A stretch of 55,885 nucleotides of DNA from a bacterium (GTDB lineage Bacteria > Planctomycetota > UBA1135 > GCA-002686595), in the NCBI GenBank assembly GCA_024228395.1, contig JAAETM010000513.1, positions 1 to 55,885 of the forward strand, given 5' to 3'. The first letter of the stretch is position 1. The number at the start of each line of letters is the position of its first letter. Shown piece by piece: positions 44,737 to 53,156 of the stretch. Below the pieces are notes generated by a model that made no database searches, was not told where the DNA came from, and worked only from the letters and a program-made list of their open reading frames with translations. The translations under genes were made by a program, and so were the position numbers.

Positions 44737-45647
44737 GCTTGAACCTCGCTGGTGGATTCGGTGGCGCCGGATGCCACGGCCTTGGCCAACGCATCCTTGG
44801 GTGCATCGGCCTTCGCCGACTTGGCGGAGCGCGGAGGTTCCACGCCCAAGTGCTTGGCCTCGCTGTACCCGTAGGCATCCAGCATGACCAGGATGTTCAA
44901 CATGCCCGCAACACAACCCAAGACGATGCCGGCGTCCACGCGCAGGGGCATTTCCAAGGCGAGCGTGTGACCATGGGCAAATTCGGTCAGCCATGCGGGA
45001 GCACCCAGCATGAACTGACCGGCCCAGTAGTAGAAGTGCCGTTCCCGGTCCAAGTTCGTGCCCCCAGCCATCTGGGTGCCGACAAAGAACACGGTGAGCA
45101 ACATACTCGCGATCAAGATTCCGCGGCCGCGGCGGCCTTGTATGATTTGGCCGAGGCCCGGCAGCACGAGACTCAAGCTGGCAGCCAGGGCCGGTCCGAT
45201 GGGCTTGCCAGCTTCGCGCGTCACGTGACGCGCATCGAAGTGCGCACGGGACATGAGCATGACGTTGAGAATGCCACTGACCGCGGTCAGCAGAGTTCCT
45301 AAATCCATGTGGGCGGGCCACTCACGGGGAAAAGCCAAGCCAAAGCCATAGGCATCCACGTGATAGAGCAAGGCGCCCAGGTTGCCGACCTCCGGGGTCA
45401 GCGCCGCAGCAAAGCGGCCTCGCATTTCAGCGGGCAGGTATTCCAGGAACATGCCCTGGGACAGGGTCAACCCGGCGAAGTAGAGGCCTTCCACCACGAG
45501 GAACGCGATCAGTGCGAACTTGCGGCGCCCCAAATAAAGGTGTCCTGCACCGGGCAGGAACCACGTCAGTAGGACCGCGACGAGGGGGTCGCCCTTGTGC
45601 CCCTCTTGGGCCTTGGTCGGGGTCGGAGTGTCCTGGGAGTCTGTCAT
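44733..45647 (-). CDS. DUF6677-like multi-pass membrane protein
   Basis: A 304-aa membrane protein. It starts MTDSQDTPTPTK and has a duplicated motif near its helices: LLTWFLPGAGHLYLGRRKFAL and, later, LSLVLPGLGQIIQGRRGRGI, each a 'LPG.GH/Q...GR' turn like that of TM2/DUF6677 proteins. Other helices are GTLLTAVSGILNVMLMS and VDAGIVLGCVAGMLNILVML. The C-terminal tail is Lys/Ala/Ser-rich. ATG 45647 gives this organisation; the open frame runs upstream to 45788. Its stop overlaps the GTG of a 66-aa membrane protein. No function is known to me. Confidence 0.75.
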   Translation of the reverse strand: MTDSQDTPTPTKAQEGHKGDPLVAVLLTWFLPGAGHLYLGRRKFALIAFLVVEGLYFAGLTLSQGMFLEYLPAEMRGRFAAALTPEVGNLGALLYHVDAYGFGLAFPREWPAHMDLGTLLTAVSGILNVMLMSRAHFDARHVTREAGKPIGPALAASLSLVLPGLGQIIQGRRGRGILIASMLLTVFFVGTQMAGGTNLDRERHFYYWAGQFMLGAPAWLTEFAHGHTLALEMPLRVDAGIVLGCVAGMLNILVMLDAYGYSEAKHLGVEPPRSAKSAKADAPKDALAKAVASGATESTSEVQA

Positions 45648-45750
45648 ATCGCTGAGCACGGCTGAATCCGCAGCCAGGGTTGTACACGGGGAAGCGCGGG
45701 GGCTGTTAGTCCTTTTCCGGTCTTGCGGGGCCGTGGCGGCCGTTTTGGCA

Positions 45751-46596
45751 TCATTCTGACCTGTCTGATCCAGACCAGGGCAGCACAAAGGGCCTGGCCT
45801 CGCCAGCCTCCCCCGACGGGAGCGAGCCGAAGTGCAAATGGGACCCGAACACGGGTCCTAGAACATCGGCCCGCAGGACCTGGCATGGGGTTCCCTGGGC
45901 CACGATGCGCCCCTCGGCCAGGCAAACCAGGCGATCGGCAAACTGGCTGGCCAGGTTCCAGTCGTGGGTCACGACCAGCACGGCTTTGCCCTGCCCGGCC
46001 TGGGTTTTAAGCAGGCCGAAAGCCTCCAACTGGTGCGCCGGGTCCAGGCTCCGGGTGGGTTCATCGGCCAGGAGGATCGGGGCGCCCTGGGCCAGGGCAC
46101 GAGCCAGCAACACACGCTCGCGCTCGCCCCCAGACAACTCCCTCACACTCCGGTCACGCCACCCCGTCGTTCCCGTGGCCAGCATGGCCTCCTGCACCGC
46201 CGAATGATCACCAGGGGTCGCGTCCGTCAAAAACAGCCCGCGCCAGCTGCGTGCGGGGCGATGACAATAACGCCCTGCACGCACCAAGTCGCCGACCTTC
46301 ATGTCAGGCCAAGCGTCAAGCCCCTGGGGCATGCGCGCCATATGCTGGGCGCACTTCAGTGAGCTCCAATTTCCGATTTCCTGCCCCGCCACGAGCACGT
46401 CTCCGGTGGAGGACTTCAAGAGGCCGCCCAGCACCTTGAGCAATGTGCTTTTGCCAGCCCCGTTGGGACCAAACAAAGCCACCATCTCGCCCGCGTGCAA
46501 GTCCAGATCCACACCTTGCAGGATGGGAGTGTCGGACGCATACCCAAAGCGCAGGTCCTTGGCCTCGAGCAAGGCCGCTCTGTTCCCTTCTACCAT
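45751..46596 (-). CDS. FecE/BtuD-like ABC importer ATPase
   Basis: A 281-aa ATPase for a FecCD-type importer (siderophore, heme or cobalamin). Motifs: Walker A LFGPNGAGKSTLLKVLGG (about 35-52), Q-loop HMARMPQGLDAWPDM, signature RELSGGERERVLLARALAQG, Walker B ILLADEPTRSLDP and H-loop VLVVTHDWNLA. ATG 46596 (MVEGNRAALLEA) is chosen; it overlaps the permease stop by seven bases, so permease and ATPase are co-translated. No substrate-binding protein or outer-membrane receptor is present on either side, so the ligand cannot be named. Confidence 0.9.
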   Translation of the reverse strand: MVEGNRAALLEAKDLRFGYASDTPILQGVDLDLHAGEMVALFGPNGAGKSTLLKVLGGLLKSSTGDVLVAGQEIGNWSSLKCAQHMARMPQGLDAWPDMKVGDLVRAGRYCHRPARSWRGLFLTDATPGDHSAVQEAMLATGTTGWRDRSVRELSGGERERVLLARALAQGAPILLADEPTRSLDPAHQLEAFGLLKTQAGQGKAVLVVTHDWNLASQFADRLVCLAEGRIVAQGTPCQVLRADVLGPVFGSHLHFGSLPSGEAGEARPFVLPWSGSDRSE

Positions 46597-47699
46597 GACG
46601 ACATCCTCCGGCGATTCATCACCAACAGTGCCAAGAAGAAGGGACCGCCCACCAAGGACAGGGTCACACCTGGTCGCAAGCGCATGTCGCCCAGCATCCA
46701 ACGCTGGCCCGCGTCCACCGAAAGCAAGAATGCAGCCCCAGCGAGCAGGCTCAAGGGCAACAGGTGCCGATAGGATCGCCCAGCCAGCAAGCGCACGATA
46801 TGGGGCACTACAAGCCCAACGAAGGCGATTTGGCCCACGGAGGCCACGGCAGATGCCGCGCACAGAGTCGCAGCCAAAAGTGCCAGCGCCTTGACGCGCC
46901 CGGTGTCCACACCCAAAGCCAAGGCGTCCTCCTCACCCGCCGCGAGCAAGTCCAACTCACGCGACACAAACGGTATCACCGCCGCGCCGACCGCCAACGT
47001 GCTGACCATCAACCAAATCTCGGTGGTGCCCTTGTCATCCAAGTGACCGAAACCCCATGCGAACAGGGCCTTCGCCACCTGAAAATCAGCCAGGGCAAAG
47101 GACTGCATGGCCGCGAGGATTCCGCCGACCACCGCATTGATCGCAATGCCAACCAGCAACAAAGTCGGCACGGAATAGCGCCCACCGCTGCGCCCCAACA
47201 TCGCAACCAACCATGTTACCAAGGCAGCTCCAACAAACGCCGCCACCATGACAAGGATCGGCGCGGGTCCAATGGTTGCCAGGAATTCTGCGCCGTACCC
47301 ACCCACGGCCAAAATTGCAATCGAGGCTCCCAGGCTGGCGCCAGCGGTCGTTCCCAGGATGGAAGGCGCTGCCAGGTCGTTGCGGAAGACGCCCTGCAAC
47401 AATGCGCCAGCGTATGCCAAAGCCGCGCCGACCAGGGCGGTCACCAGCGTGCGCGTCCAGCGCAGCTCCACAATCCATTGCTGGACAACGGGAAGGCTCT
47501 CGCCAAACCCAAGCCAAGCCCAGGCCCCGCGCAGAGCGGTCCCGCTACCGATGTTCCCGCTGCGCCCCACACCCAGGGAGACCCAAACGGCCCCGAGCAG
47601 GAGCACCGAGGAGCCCACAGCGACCCACCACGCGCGCCTGTTGGGCTGGCGGGGAGGGCTCTTCAAAGAAGGCGGATCAACGGGCTGGCTCGGATTCAT
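46590..47699 (-). CDS. FecCD-family ABC importer permease
   Basis: A 369-aa permease of the BtuC/FecCD family with about ten helices. Typical blocks: LRWTRTLVTALVGAALAYAG, FRNDLAAPSILGTTAGASLG (the family 'NPLA.P..LG...GA' block, here with D for P), LLLVGIAINAVVGGI, FAWGFGHLD, GEEDALALGVDTGRVKALAL and QIAFVGLVVPHIVRLLAG. ATG 47699 (MNPSQPVDPP) is chosen; the upstream frame overlaps the thioesterase gene. The divergent thioesterase start is only 24 bases away, so promoter elements must lie within coding sequence or the starts are further apart than drawn. Confidence 0.92.
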   Translation of the reverse strand: MNPSQPVDPPSLKSPPRQPNRRAWWVAVGSSVLLLGAVWVSLGVGRSGNIGSGTALRGAWAWLGFGESLPVVQQWIVELRWTRTLVTALVGAALAYAGALLQGVFRNDLAAPSILGTTAGASLGASIAILAVGGYGAEFLATIGPAPILVMVAAFVGAALVTWLVAMLGRSGGRYSVPTLLLVGIAINAVVGGILAAMQSFALADFQVAKALFAWGFGHLDDKGTTEIWLMVSTLAVGAAVIPFVSRELDLLAAGEEDALALGVDTGRVKALALLAATLCAASAVASVGQIAFVGLVVPHIVRLLAGRSYRHLLPLSLLAGAAFLLSVDAGQRWMLGDMRLRPGVTLSLVGGPFFLALLVMNRRRMSSW

Positions 47700-47723
47700 T
47701 GGCGCGGGTAGTGTAGCGCCCCC

Positions 47724-48125
47724 ATGCACTACGACCATCAAGTACAAGTCCGATATGGCGAAACCGACCAAATGGGTGTGGTGCACCACGCCAATTACCT
47801 GCTGTATTTCGAAGAGGCCCGCACCGCCTTCCTGGCCCACCACGGCCAGCCCTACGGCCAATTGGAAAAGGATGGGCTGGCATTGCCCGTGCGCAAGCTA
47901 GACCTGCGCTTCCGTGCCCCCGCCCACTATGAGGACAAACTGTGCGTGCGCGTATCCGTGGAGCGCATCACCGCAGCCTCCGTGCGTTTTGTCTACGAGA
48001 TCAAGCGCCCTATCAACGACGTGCTCATCGCCACGGGTTGCACCGAATTGGCCTGCATCGATCTGACCTCGACCCCCCGCCGCCCCCACGTGTTACCTGA
48101 GGCAATGCGAGAGTTGTTCGGGTAA
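47724..48125 (+). CDS. YbgC-type acyl-CoA thioesterase (4HBT hotdog)
   Basis: A 133-aa hotdog-fold thioesterase. The signature VRYGETDQMGVVHHANYLLYFEEARTAFL contains the catalytic Asp (about residue 15) and the 'D..G..HN.Y...FE.AR' pattern of YbgC, which hydrolyses acyl-CoAs or acyl-ACPs. Further family strands: LALPVRKLDLRFRAPAHYED and VRFVYEIKR. In many bacteria ybgC precedes tol-pal genes, but those are not here; a membrane protein follows convergently. ATG 47724 has no clear ribosome site. Confidence 0.92.
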   Translation: MHYDHQVQVRYGETDQMGVVHHANYLLYFEEARTAFLAHHGQPYGQLEKDGLALPVRKLDLRFRAPAHYEDKLCVRVSVERITAASVRFVYEIKRPINDVLIATGCTELACIDLTSTPRRPHVLPEAMRELFG

Positions 48126-48133
48126 TGGTATTT

Positions 48134-48805
48134 TTAGGCCGCCCGCGTGGGACCTTGGGGATCGGTGGATCCCGGCAGATCGGCGGGCTCTGTAGATTCC
48201 GTTGCGACCTCCCCACCATTCGATCTTTGAGCTTCCCGCAAACTTTCCTCTTGGGCCTTCAATAGAGCCGTCTCTTCCATGTGCTTCTCCCTGGCCTGCT
48301 CCAGAGCATCCTTCAAAATGGCCTGACCGATGGCATGGGATCCAAACAGCTCCCAGGCCTGAAAGAAGAAGATCATTCCGATCCAACCAACCAGGAAGCG
48401 ACCCGCCATGGCCGCGCTGGCCCCGTTCCAATTCCAGTGACTGGAGCTGGACGCATACCAGATCGGCAGGCCAATGAGTGTGGCCGAAAGGACAAGGCAA
48501 CCGATACGGCCCCAAGATGTGCGCCATCCAACTCCCAAAGCAAGGATCCCGCAAACCATCGCCCCCGGGAAGCCGCCGATGCCGAAAAAACTCACATTCT
48601 CACTCAGATTTTCCGCCTGCCCCGTCGAGTGCAAAGCTGTTAGGGAAGCCGCAATTGCACCCAAGACCCAAGCAAAAACAGACACGATGCGAGAGCGCAT
48701 CAGCAGGCCTGTCAGCTCAGGGACCGGGCGACAAATGAGGTCCGCTTCCACCGCATAGGCGTCGCTTTCGCTGGATGATTCGAATTTGGGGAGTGAAAAA
48801 AACAT
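48134..48805 (-). CDS. Small multi-pass membrane protein with charged C-terminal helix
   Basis: A 223-aa protein I do not recognise. MFFSLPKFESSSESDAYAVE begins a short cytoplasmic N terminus, then about four helices (VSVFAWVLGAIAASLTAL, AMVCGILALGVGWRTSW, IGCLVLSATLIGLPIWYA, FLVGWIGMIFFFQAWEL), then a charged helix (LEQAREKHMEETALLKAQEE) and an acidic Pro/Ser-rich end. ATG 48805 is preferred; an ATG ten codons upstream exists. The stop lies eight bases past the convergent thioesterase stop. Confidence 0.6.
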   Translation of the reverse strand: MFFSLPKFESSSESDAYAVEADLICRPVPELTGLLMRSRIVSVFAWVLGAIAASLTALHSTGQAENLSENVSFFGIGGFPGAMVCGILALGVGWRTSWGRIGCLVLSATLIGLPIWYASSSSHWNWNGASAAMAGRFLVGWIGMIFFFQAWELFGSHAIGQAILKDALEQAREKHMEETALLKAQEESLREAQRSNGGEVATESTEPADLPGSTDPQGPTRAA

Positions 48806-49292
48806 GGGTCGAAGTGGTTGCGCTGGACCCCGCATTTATCGTCCCGACCAATCCCCCGGCTCAAGCACAAGCCTGGCGGCTTTCGAAATAGTCAGCGGGA
48901 TGTCGGCCGGAACCAGCTCAGGGTGGTTCTTGACCCCCTGCGGAGGGCACTTCATCGACCACGCAACTGCCCCGTTTCCGCGGGGATGGTCCCATTTTGG
49001 CAAAGGGGTAATTGTCCGGGCTTGCCCAGGGGTTCTGTTGCCAGTCATTCCAAGCCAGCACTTCCAGGGACCTCGCGGACATACGGCCCCGCAGCCGAGA
49101 CCGTGGCTCGGTGAGAACACCGGATGGTCGCAAAGCTCCGGATAGTGCCGAAGGGCCTGCGAAACTGACCGATTGGGGCGCTTGGCGCGAATCCCCACGA
49201 ATAATCCGGGATTATCCCGGTTTCCAGTGAAACGGACTGGGCACCCCACTAGGCTGCGCCGCCCGATTTCCCCTGGAAACCAAAGAGCTGCC
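48806..49292. other. Intergenic region upstream of the SulP gene
   Basis: About 490 bases without a convincing gene. An open frame on the minus strand and the SulP frame's upstream extension both cross it, but neither has family similarity. It contains a 15-base palindrome (49201-49215) and several GC-rich short inverted repeats (e.g. CCCCG..CGGGG near 48977). The SulP promoter is expected here. Confidence 0.5.
49201..49215. promoter_or_regulatory. Operator-like palindrome ATAATCC-G-GGATTAT
   Basis: Perfect 7-bp inverted repeat with one-base spacer, 78 bases upstream of the proposed SulP start. It stands out from the surrounding GC-rich sequence and has the size of a dimeric repressor site. 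No regulator is known. Confidence 0.4.
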
Positions 49293-50849
49293 TTGTTCGA
49301 CCTCCACCACAATCCCGAATTCCGCCTCAAGAGCGACATCCTATCAGGCCTCACCGTGGCCCTGGCCCTGGTCCCCGAGGCGGTCGCTTTTGCCTTCGTA
49401 GCGGGCGTCGATCCCCTGGTCGGCCTGTACGCCGCGTTCTTCATGGGCATCATCACCGCCATCTTCGGCGGCCGCCCGGGCATGATTTCGGGAGCCACCG
49501 GTGCCATCGCGGTGGTGCTTGTGAGCCTGGTCTCCGACCATGGCATCGAGTACATGTTTGCCGCCGTCGCTCTGATGGGCGTGTTGCAAATCCTGGCGGG
49601 CGTATTCCACCTGGGCAAGTTCATCCGCATGGTGCCGCACCCAGTCATGTTGGGTTTTGTGAACGGCCTCGCCATCGTGATCTTCATGGCCCAGCTCGGG
49701 CAATTCAAAGAGGTGGACGCTGCGGGTAATTTGCAATGGATGGAAGGCTATCGACTCGGCGTGATGATCGGCTTGGTGGTCCTCACCATGGCGATCATGC
49801 ACTTCCTGCCGAAGATCACCCAGGCCGTACCCGCCGCCCTGGCCGCCATCGTGACCATCACGTTGATCTGTCTGGGCCTCGGCCTCGACTCCCCCACGAT
49901 CGTCGACTACCTGCGCGATATGACCGGCGACCTCTCGGCCTCCCTGGCCGGCGGCTGGCCCACCTTCTCGATCCCGGGCGTGCCCCACAACTTCGAAACC
50001 TTACGTATCGTCTTCCCCTACGCGGTCATCCTGGCGTCGGTAGGTTTGATCGAGTCCCTGTTGACCCTGACCCTGGTCGATGAATTGACCGAAACCCGAG
50101 GCCGCGGCAACAAAGAATGCATCGCCCAAGGCGCCGCCAACATCACCTGTGGTTTCTTCGGAGGCATGGGGGGCTGCGCCATGATCGGTCAGTCGATGAT
50201 CAACATCGACTCCGGTGGACGCGGACGCACCTCCGGCATCGTGGCTGCGGTCGTGCTGCTGGCTTCCGTGTTGTTCGCCGCCCCCCTGATCGAAATGATC
50301 CCGGTCGCCGCCCTGGTCGGCGTCATGTTCATGGTCGTGCTGGGCACCTTCGAGTGGTCCAGCTTCCGCATCATCCGCAAGATCCCCGCATCCGACGCCC
50401 TGGTCATCATCCTGGTCTCCGGCGTGACCGTGGCCACCGACCTGGCCGTCGCCGTCTTCGTCGGCGTCATCGTCTCCGCCCTTGTCTTCGCCTGGAAGCA
50501 CGCCCAAGCCGTGCACTCCCTGAACCATACCGACAAACACGGATCCAAGATCTACTCCCTGCGCGGCCCGCTCTTCTTCGGATCGGTCAACAACTTCCTG
50601 GAACTCTTCGACCCCAAGAACGACCCGCAAGACGTCATCATCGACTTCAAACACGCCCGCGTCGCCGACCACAGCGCCATCGAAGCGATCGACACCCTAT
50701 CGGAACGCTACACCAAATCCGGCAAGACCCTGCACCTGCGCCACCTGAGTTCCGACTGCATCAGCCTGCTCAAAAAAGCCGGCAAGATGGTCGAAGTCAA
50801 CATGACCGAAGACCCCCACTACTTTGTGGCGGATGACCAGCTTGGTTAG
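49293..50849 (+). CDS. SulP-family inorganic anion transporter with STAS domain
   Basis: A 518-aa membrane transporter for sulfate, bicarbonate or another anion. The SulP core is clear: [20 protein letters not shown] near the N terminus, [63 protein letters not shown] and [16 protein letters not shown]. The C-terminal STAS domain begins about residue 425 ([20 protein letters not shown]) with [20 protein letters not shown] and ends [10 protein letters not shown] place the start at TTG 49293 ([15 protein letters not shown]), where family members begin; the frame opens at 49173 but that extension crosses a palindrome and has no similarity. Substrate is not predictable from sequence. Confidence 0.92.
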   Translation: MFDLHHNPEFRLKSDILSGLTVALALVPEAVAFAFVAGVDPLVGLYAAFFMGIITAIFGGRPGMISGATGAIAVVLVSLVSDHGIEYMFAAVALMGVLQILAGVFHLGKFIRMVPHPVMLGFVNGLAIVIFMAQLGQFKEVDAAGNLQWMEGYRLGVMIGLVVLTMAIMHFLPKITQAVPAALAAIVTITLICLGLGLDSPTIVDYLRDMTGDLSASLAGGWPTFSIPGVPHNFETLRIVFPYAVILASVGLIESLLTLTLVDELTETRGRGNKECIAQGAANITCGFFGGMGGCAMIGQSMINIDSGGRGRTSGIVAAVVLLASVLFAAPLIEMIPVAALVGVMFMVVLGTFEWSSFRIIRKIPASDALVIILVSGVTVATDLAVAVFVGVIVSALVFAWKHAQAVHSLNHTDKHGSKIYSLRGPLFFGSVNNFLELFDPKNDPQDVIIDFKHARVADHSAIEAIDTLSERYTKSGKTLHLRHLSSDCISLLKKAGKMVEVNMTEDPHYFVADDQLG

Positions 50850-51185
50850 GCCTGCGATGAGAGTTGCATTCGCCGCCGGTTAAGGGTGCTGCCTCATGCA
50901 GTATTTTTGGCCGGCGGATTCATGACAGGGTCGTTCCGATTGTCAGAAGTTTTGACCCAGCATCCGGCTGTCATGGAAGCGGCGAAAAATTGGAGTTATC
51001 GCCTTGGATCAACGCCAAGGCGGCGTAGTTTTCTCCGAGTCTGACTCCGTGGATCGAGCCACCGATCCCCATTCACCAAGCTCGACCCAGTTGCTCATCG
51101 CACCATTTGGCATTTCCCCACAGACCTCCCTCTGAAATAGCCCAACTCACCTGCCAACCACGGGGCGCCACCCGGTCTCTCATGA
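50850..51185 (+). other. Intergenic region with hairpins
   Basis: About 335 bases with no gene. Three inverted repeats: CGCCGCCGG/CCGGCGG around 50872-50920, CATGACAG/CTGTCATG spanning about 50922-50975, and a perfect 8-bp hairpin CGCCTTGG (51000-51007)/CCAAGGCG (51014-51021) followed by GCGTAGTTTTC, a plausible terminator for SulP. Hairpins are also typical of IS91-type ends, and the transposase remnant starts just after. Confidence 0.5.
51000..51026 (+). terminator. Candidate SulP terminator hairpin
   Basis: Stem CGCCTTGG/CCAAGGCG, loop ATCAAC, followed by GCGTAGTTTTC. About 150 bases downstream of the SulP stop. Confidence 0.45.
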
Positions 51186-51900
51186 GTGAGCCCACTTGCC
51201 GCCCCATCCAATCCCGCCCCCCGAGTCCGGCGCACCCAATCCCAGGCCAGCCCCCTCAAGCGGATCCTACGCACCCACCTGCACACCTTCCTGGATCGAT
51301 CCCAAGGCCCCGACACCCCGCGCTCCCTGCCCGCCCACATCACCCGCGAGCTACACGCCTCCGTCCGCTGCACAGGCCCCACCTTCGGCTTCGCCCACCT
51401 GCGCTGCCCCGCGTGTCTATTCGATCAGCTCATCCCGTTTTCCTGTGAAGGCCGAGGCTTGGGTTCTTCCTGCGCCGGCAGACGAATGGCCGCCATTGCC
51501 GCGCACCTCAGCGATCACGTGCTGCCCGACCAGCCCCTGCGTCAATGGGTGCTCTCCCTGCCCTGGTCTCTTCGCATTCATCTGGCCTTTGGCCCCTCCC
51601 TCACCCGCAACGTGGGCCGCGCTTTCTTGCGGGCGGTCTTCGCTTCCTACATGCGCCGCGCGCGCCTAGCCGGATACCTCAACCCGCGCGCCTCAACTTC
51701 ACCCCTAAGCCATGCCCCCAAGGCCCACGCCAGTGCCATCAATTTGAGCCCTGCGCTTTGGCTCATCGCTCGCTCTCAATATTCACTTTCACGCGTTGAT
51801 CCTCGACGGCATCTACACCACGGACGCCCCACTCCGCTTCCCGACAGCACCTTTTCGCCCCCAATCCCCTGCAATCGACACCATGCTCGCCCCTGCGCCC
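51186..51900 (+). mobile_element. Decayed IS91/IS801-like transposase fragment
   Basis: Remnant of a rolling-circle IS91-family transposase. The N-terminal zinc-binding region is recognisable: HLRCPACLFDQLIPFSCEGRG, SSCAGRRMAAIAAHLSDHVL and RQWVLSLPWSLRIHLAF. The usual 'FCPSC' is LGSSC here, so one zinc cysteine is lost. After about 51700 the frame shifts by one; the HUH motif HFH (51784-51792) with ALILDGIYTTDA lies in the +1 frame. The catalytic tyrosine half is missing: similarity stops near 51900, where a dispersed repeat begins. The element is therefore inactive. Full-length members are about 400 aa. Confidence 0.8.
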
Positions 51901-51935
51901 CATCCCGCTTCCCGCCAGACACCGGAAACTGGCCT
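51898..51935 (+). repeat. Dispersed repeat copy 1
   Basis: Begins CCCCATCCCGCTTCC and contains CACCGGAAACTG; matches 55568-55605 at 34 of 38 positions. It joins the end of the transposase remnant to the truncated 3' end of the minus-strand propeller gene. Confidence 0.8.
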
Positions 51936-51947
51936 TCTCATCCCCAT

Positions 51948-52874
51948 CTATCCACGATCGTACGGCGTGGTGTGTAGGCTGCTGGACGAGCCCAAAGTCA
52001 TGCTCCATTGGGCGAGTCCAGCATTGTCTCGACCCGTGCACTGATATCCACCATAGGGGCTATGCGCCAATTCCACATAGCCTCCACTTCTCGGTTGAAC
52101 AGCTGCCACGCTCCCACCGGAGGAATGAATGGAGTGATGCCACTGCTGAATACCCTGCGTGTCGAACCCGGCCACGAATCCTCTTGGGATCACCAAGAAG
52201 CCTGAATGGTCGTCAAAGGAACCGCCCACCAACAAGCCGCCTTGTCCGTCATGGGCGATGGCGGTCAAGACCCCGAAGTCGGTCCCGGGGTTCAATCGCC
52301 TTACCCAAGAGACCATGCCCGTGGAGTCGACATGGGCCAGATAGCCATCTTGAGGACTTGGTGAGGCGCTGCCGAAGTTGCCGCTGTTCGTATTGCCCAC
52401 GAGGTAGAAGCCCCCGGCACCATCTTCCAAGACCCCAAGCCCGGAATCGGTGCCATCTCCTCCAAAGCGACGAGTCCATAGCAACTGACCCGCTCCATCG
52501 AGACGAAACACGACGGCATCGCCGCCGCCCAACGATGTTCCTCCCACGCTTCCCAAGTATTCCGTGGCATCAATGTACGCGCCGCCGAATCCATCGGTTG
52601 CTCCCCTGAAGGTCGGCCCCCACAGGCCTCCGCTCGGCGTAATCGATTGCGCGATGTGCCCACTAGCGTTCAGGACTTCAAGAGTCGGAGGCTCGGTGCT
52701 CCATGGTGACTGACGCACCGCAACAGCACCACCCGACGCAATCGGCACTGCGGTCTTCATCCACGTGTGGCTCCCCGGCGTCACATCCAGATTCCAAACT
52801 GAATCTTGGGCAAGCAGAGTTGGTAGCAGGCAAAGGGAAGTGCAGGCGGTCAGGATTGGGTGGAGGGCTCTCAT
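51948..52874 (-). CDS. Exported beta-propeller-repeat protein, probably truncated at its C terminus
   Basis: A 308-aa exported protein: signal peptide MRALHPILTACTSLCLLPTLLA, then repeated segments of the SBBP/propeller kind: GGDAVVFRLDGAGQLLWTRRFGG, DGYLAHVDSTGMVSWVRRL, GFVAGFDTQGIQQWHHSI and RDNAGLAQWSMTLG, each preceded by DGxGGxYLVG/LLVGG turns. Only about five blades are present and the frame ends SSSLHTTPYDRG, right where a dispersed repeat and the transposase remnant begin, so the 3' part has probably been lost. Function unknown; such proteins are usually surface-exposed. Confidence 0.65.
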   Translation of the reverse strand: MRALHPILTACTSLCLLPTLLAQDSVWNLDVTPGSHTWMKTAVPIASGGAVAVRQSPWSTEPPTLEVLNASGHIAQSITPSGGLWGPTFRGATDGFGGAYIDATEYLGSVGGTSLGGGDAVVFRLDGAGQLLWTRRFGGDGTDSGLGVLEDGAGGFYLVGNTNSGNFGSASPSPQDGYLAHVDSTGMVSWVRRLNPGTDFGVLTAIAHDGQGGLLVGGSFDDHSGFLVIPRGFVAGFDTQGIQQWHHSIHSSGGSVAAVQPRSGGYVELAHSPYGGYQCTGRDNAGLAQWSMTLGSSSSLHTTPYDRG

Positions 52875-53156
52875 GGTTAGACGGGATCCATTGGGATACT
52901 GCTAGGTTAGCCAGATTCGGATTGGCACGAGGGACTCATGTTTTATGTGCTCCGGGAATAGAGGGAGCATGCCACACCTTGGCGATCCTGCAAAGATGTG
53001 CGGAGTCGCACACGTGGATAGGCGGGGTACGGAGTCGGTGGTGGACGCGGTGTCATGCGGATGGATTTTTTTGGGGAGGGCGCTGGAGAGATGGTCCAGT
53101 AGGATGGAAGCTCGGGTAACTGCGCAGCGCGGGGGCTCGCTACGACTCAGTTTTTG

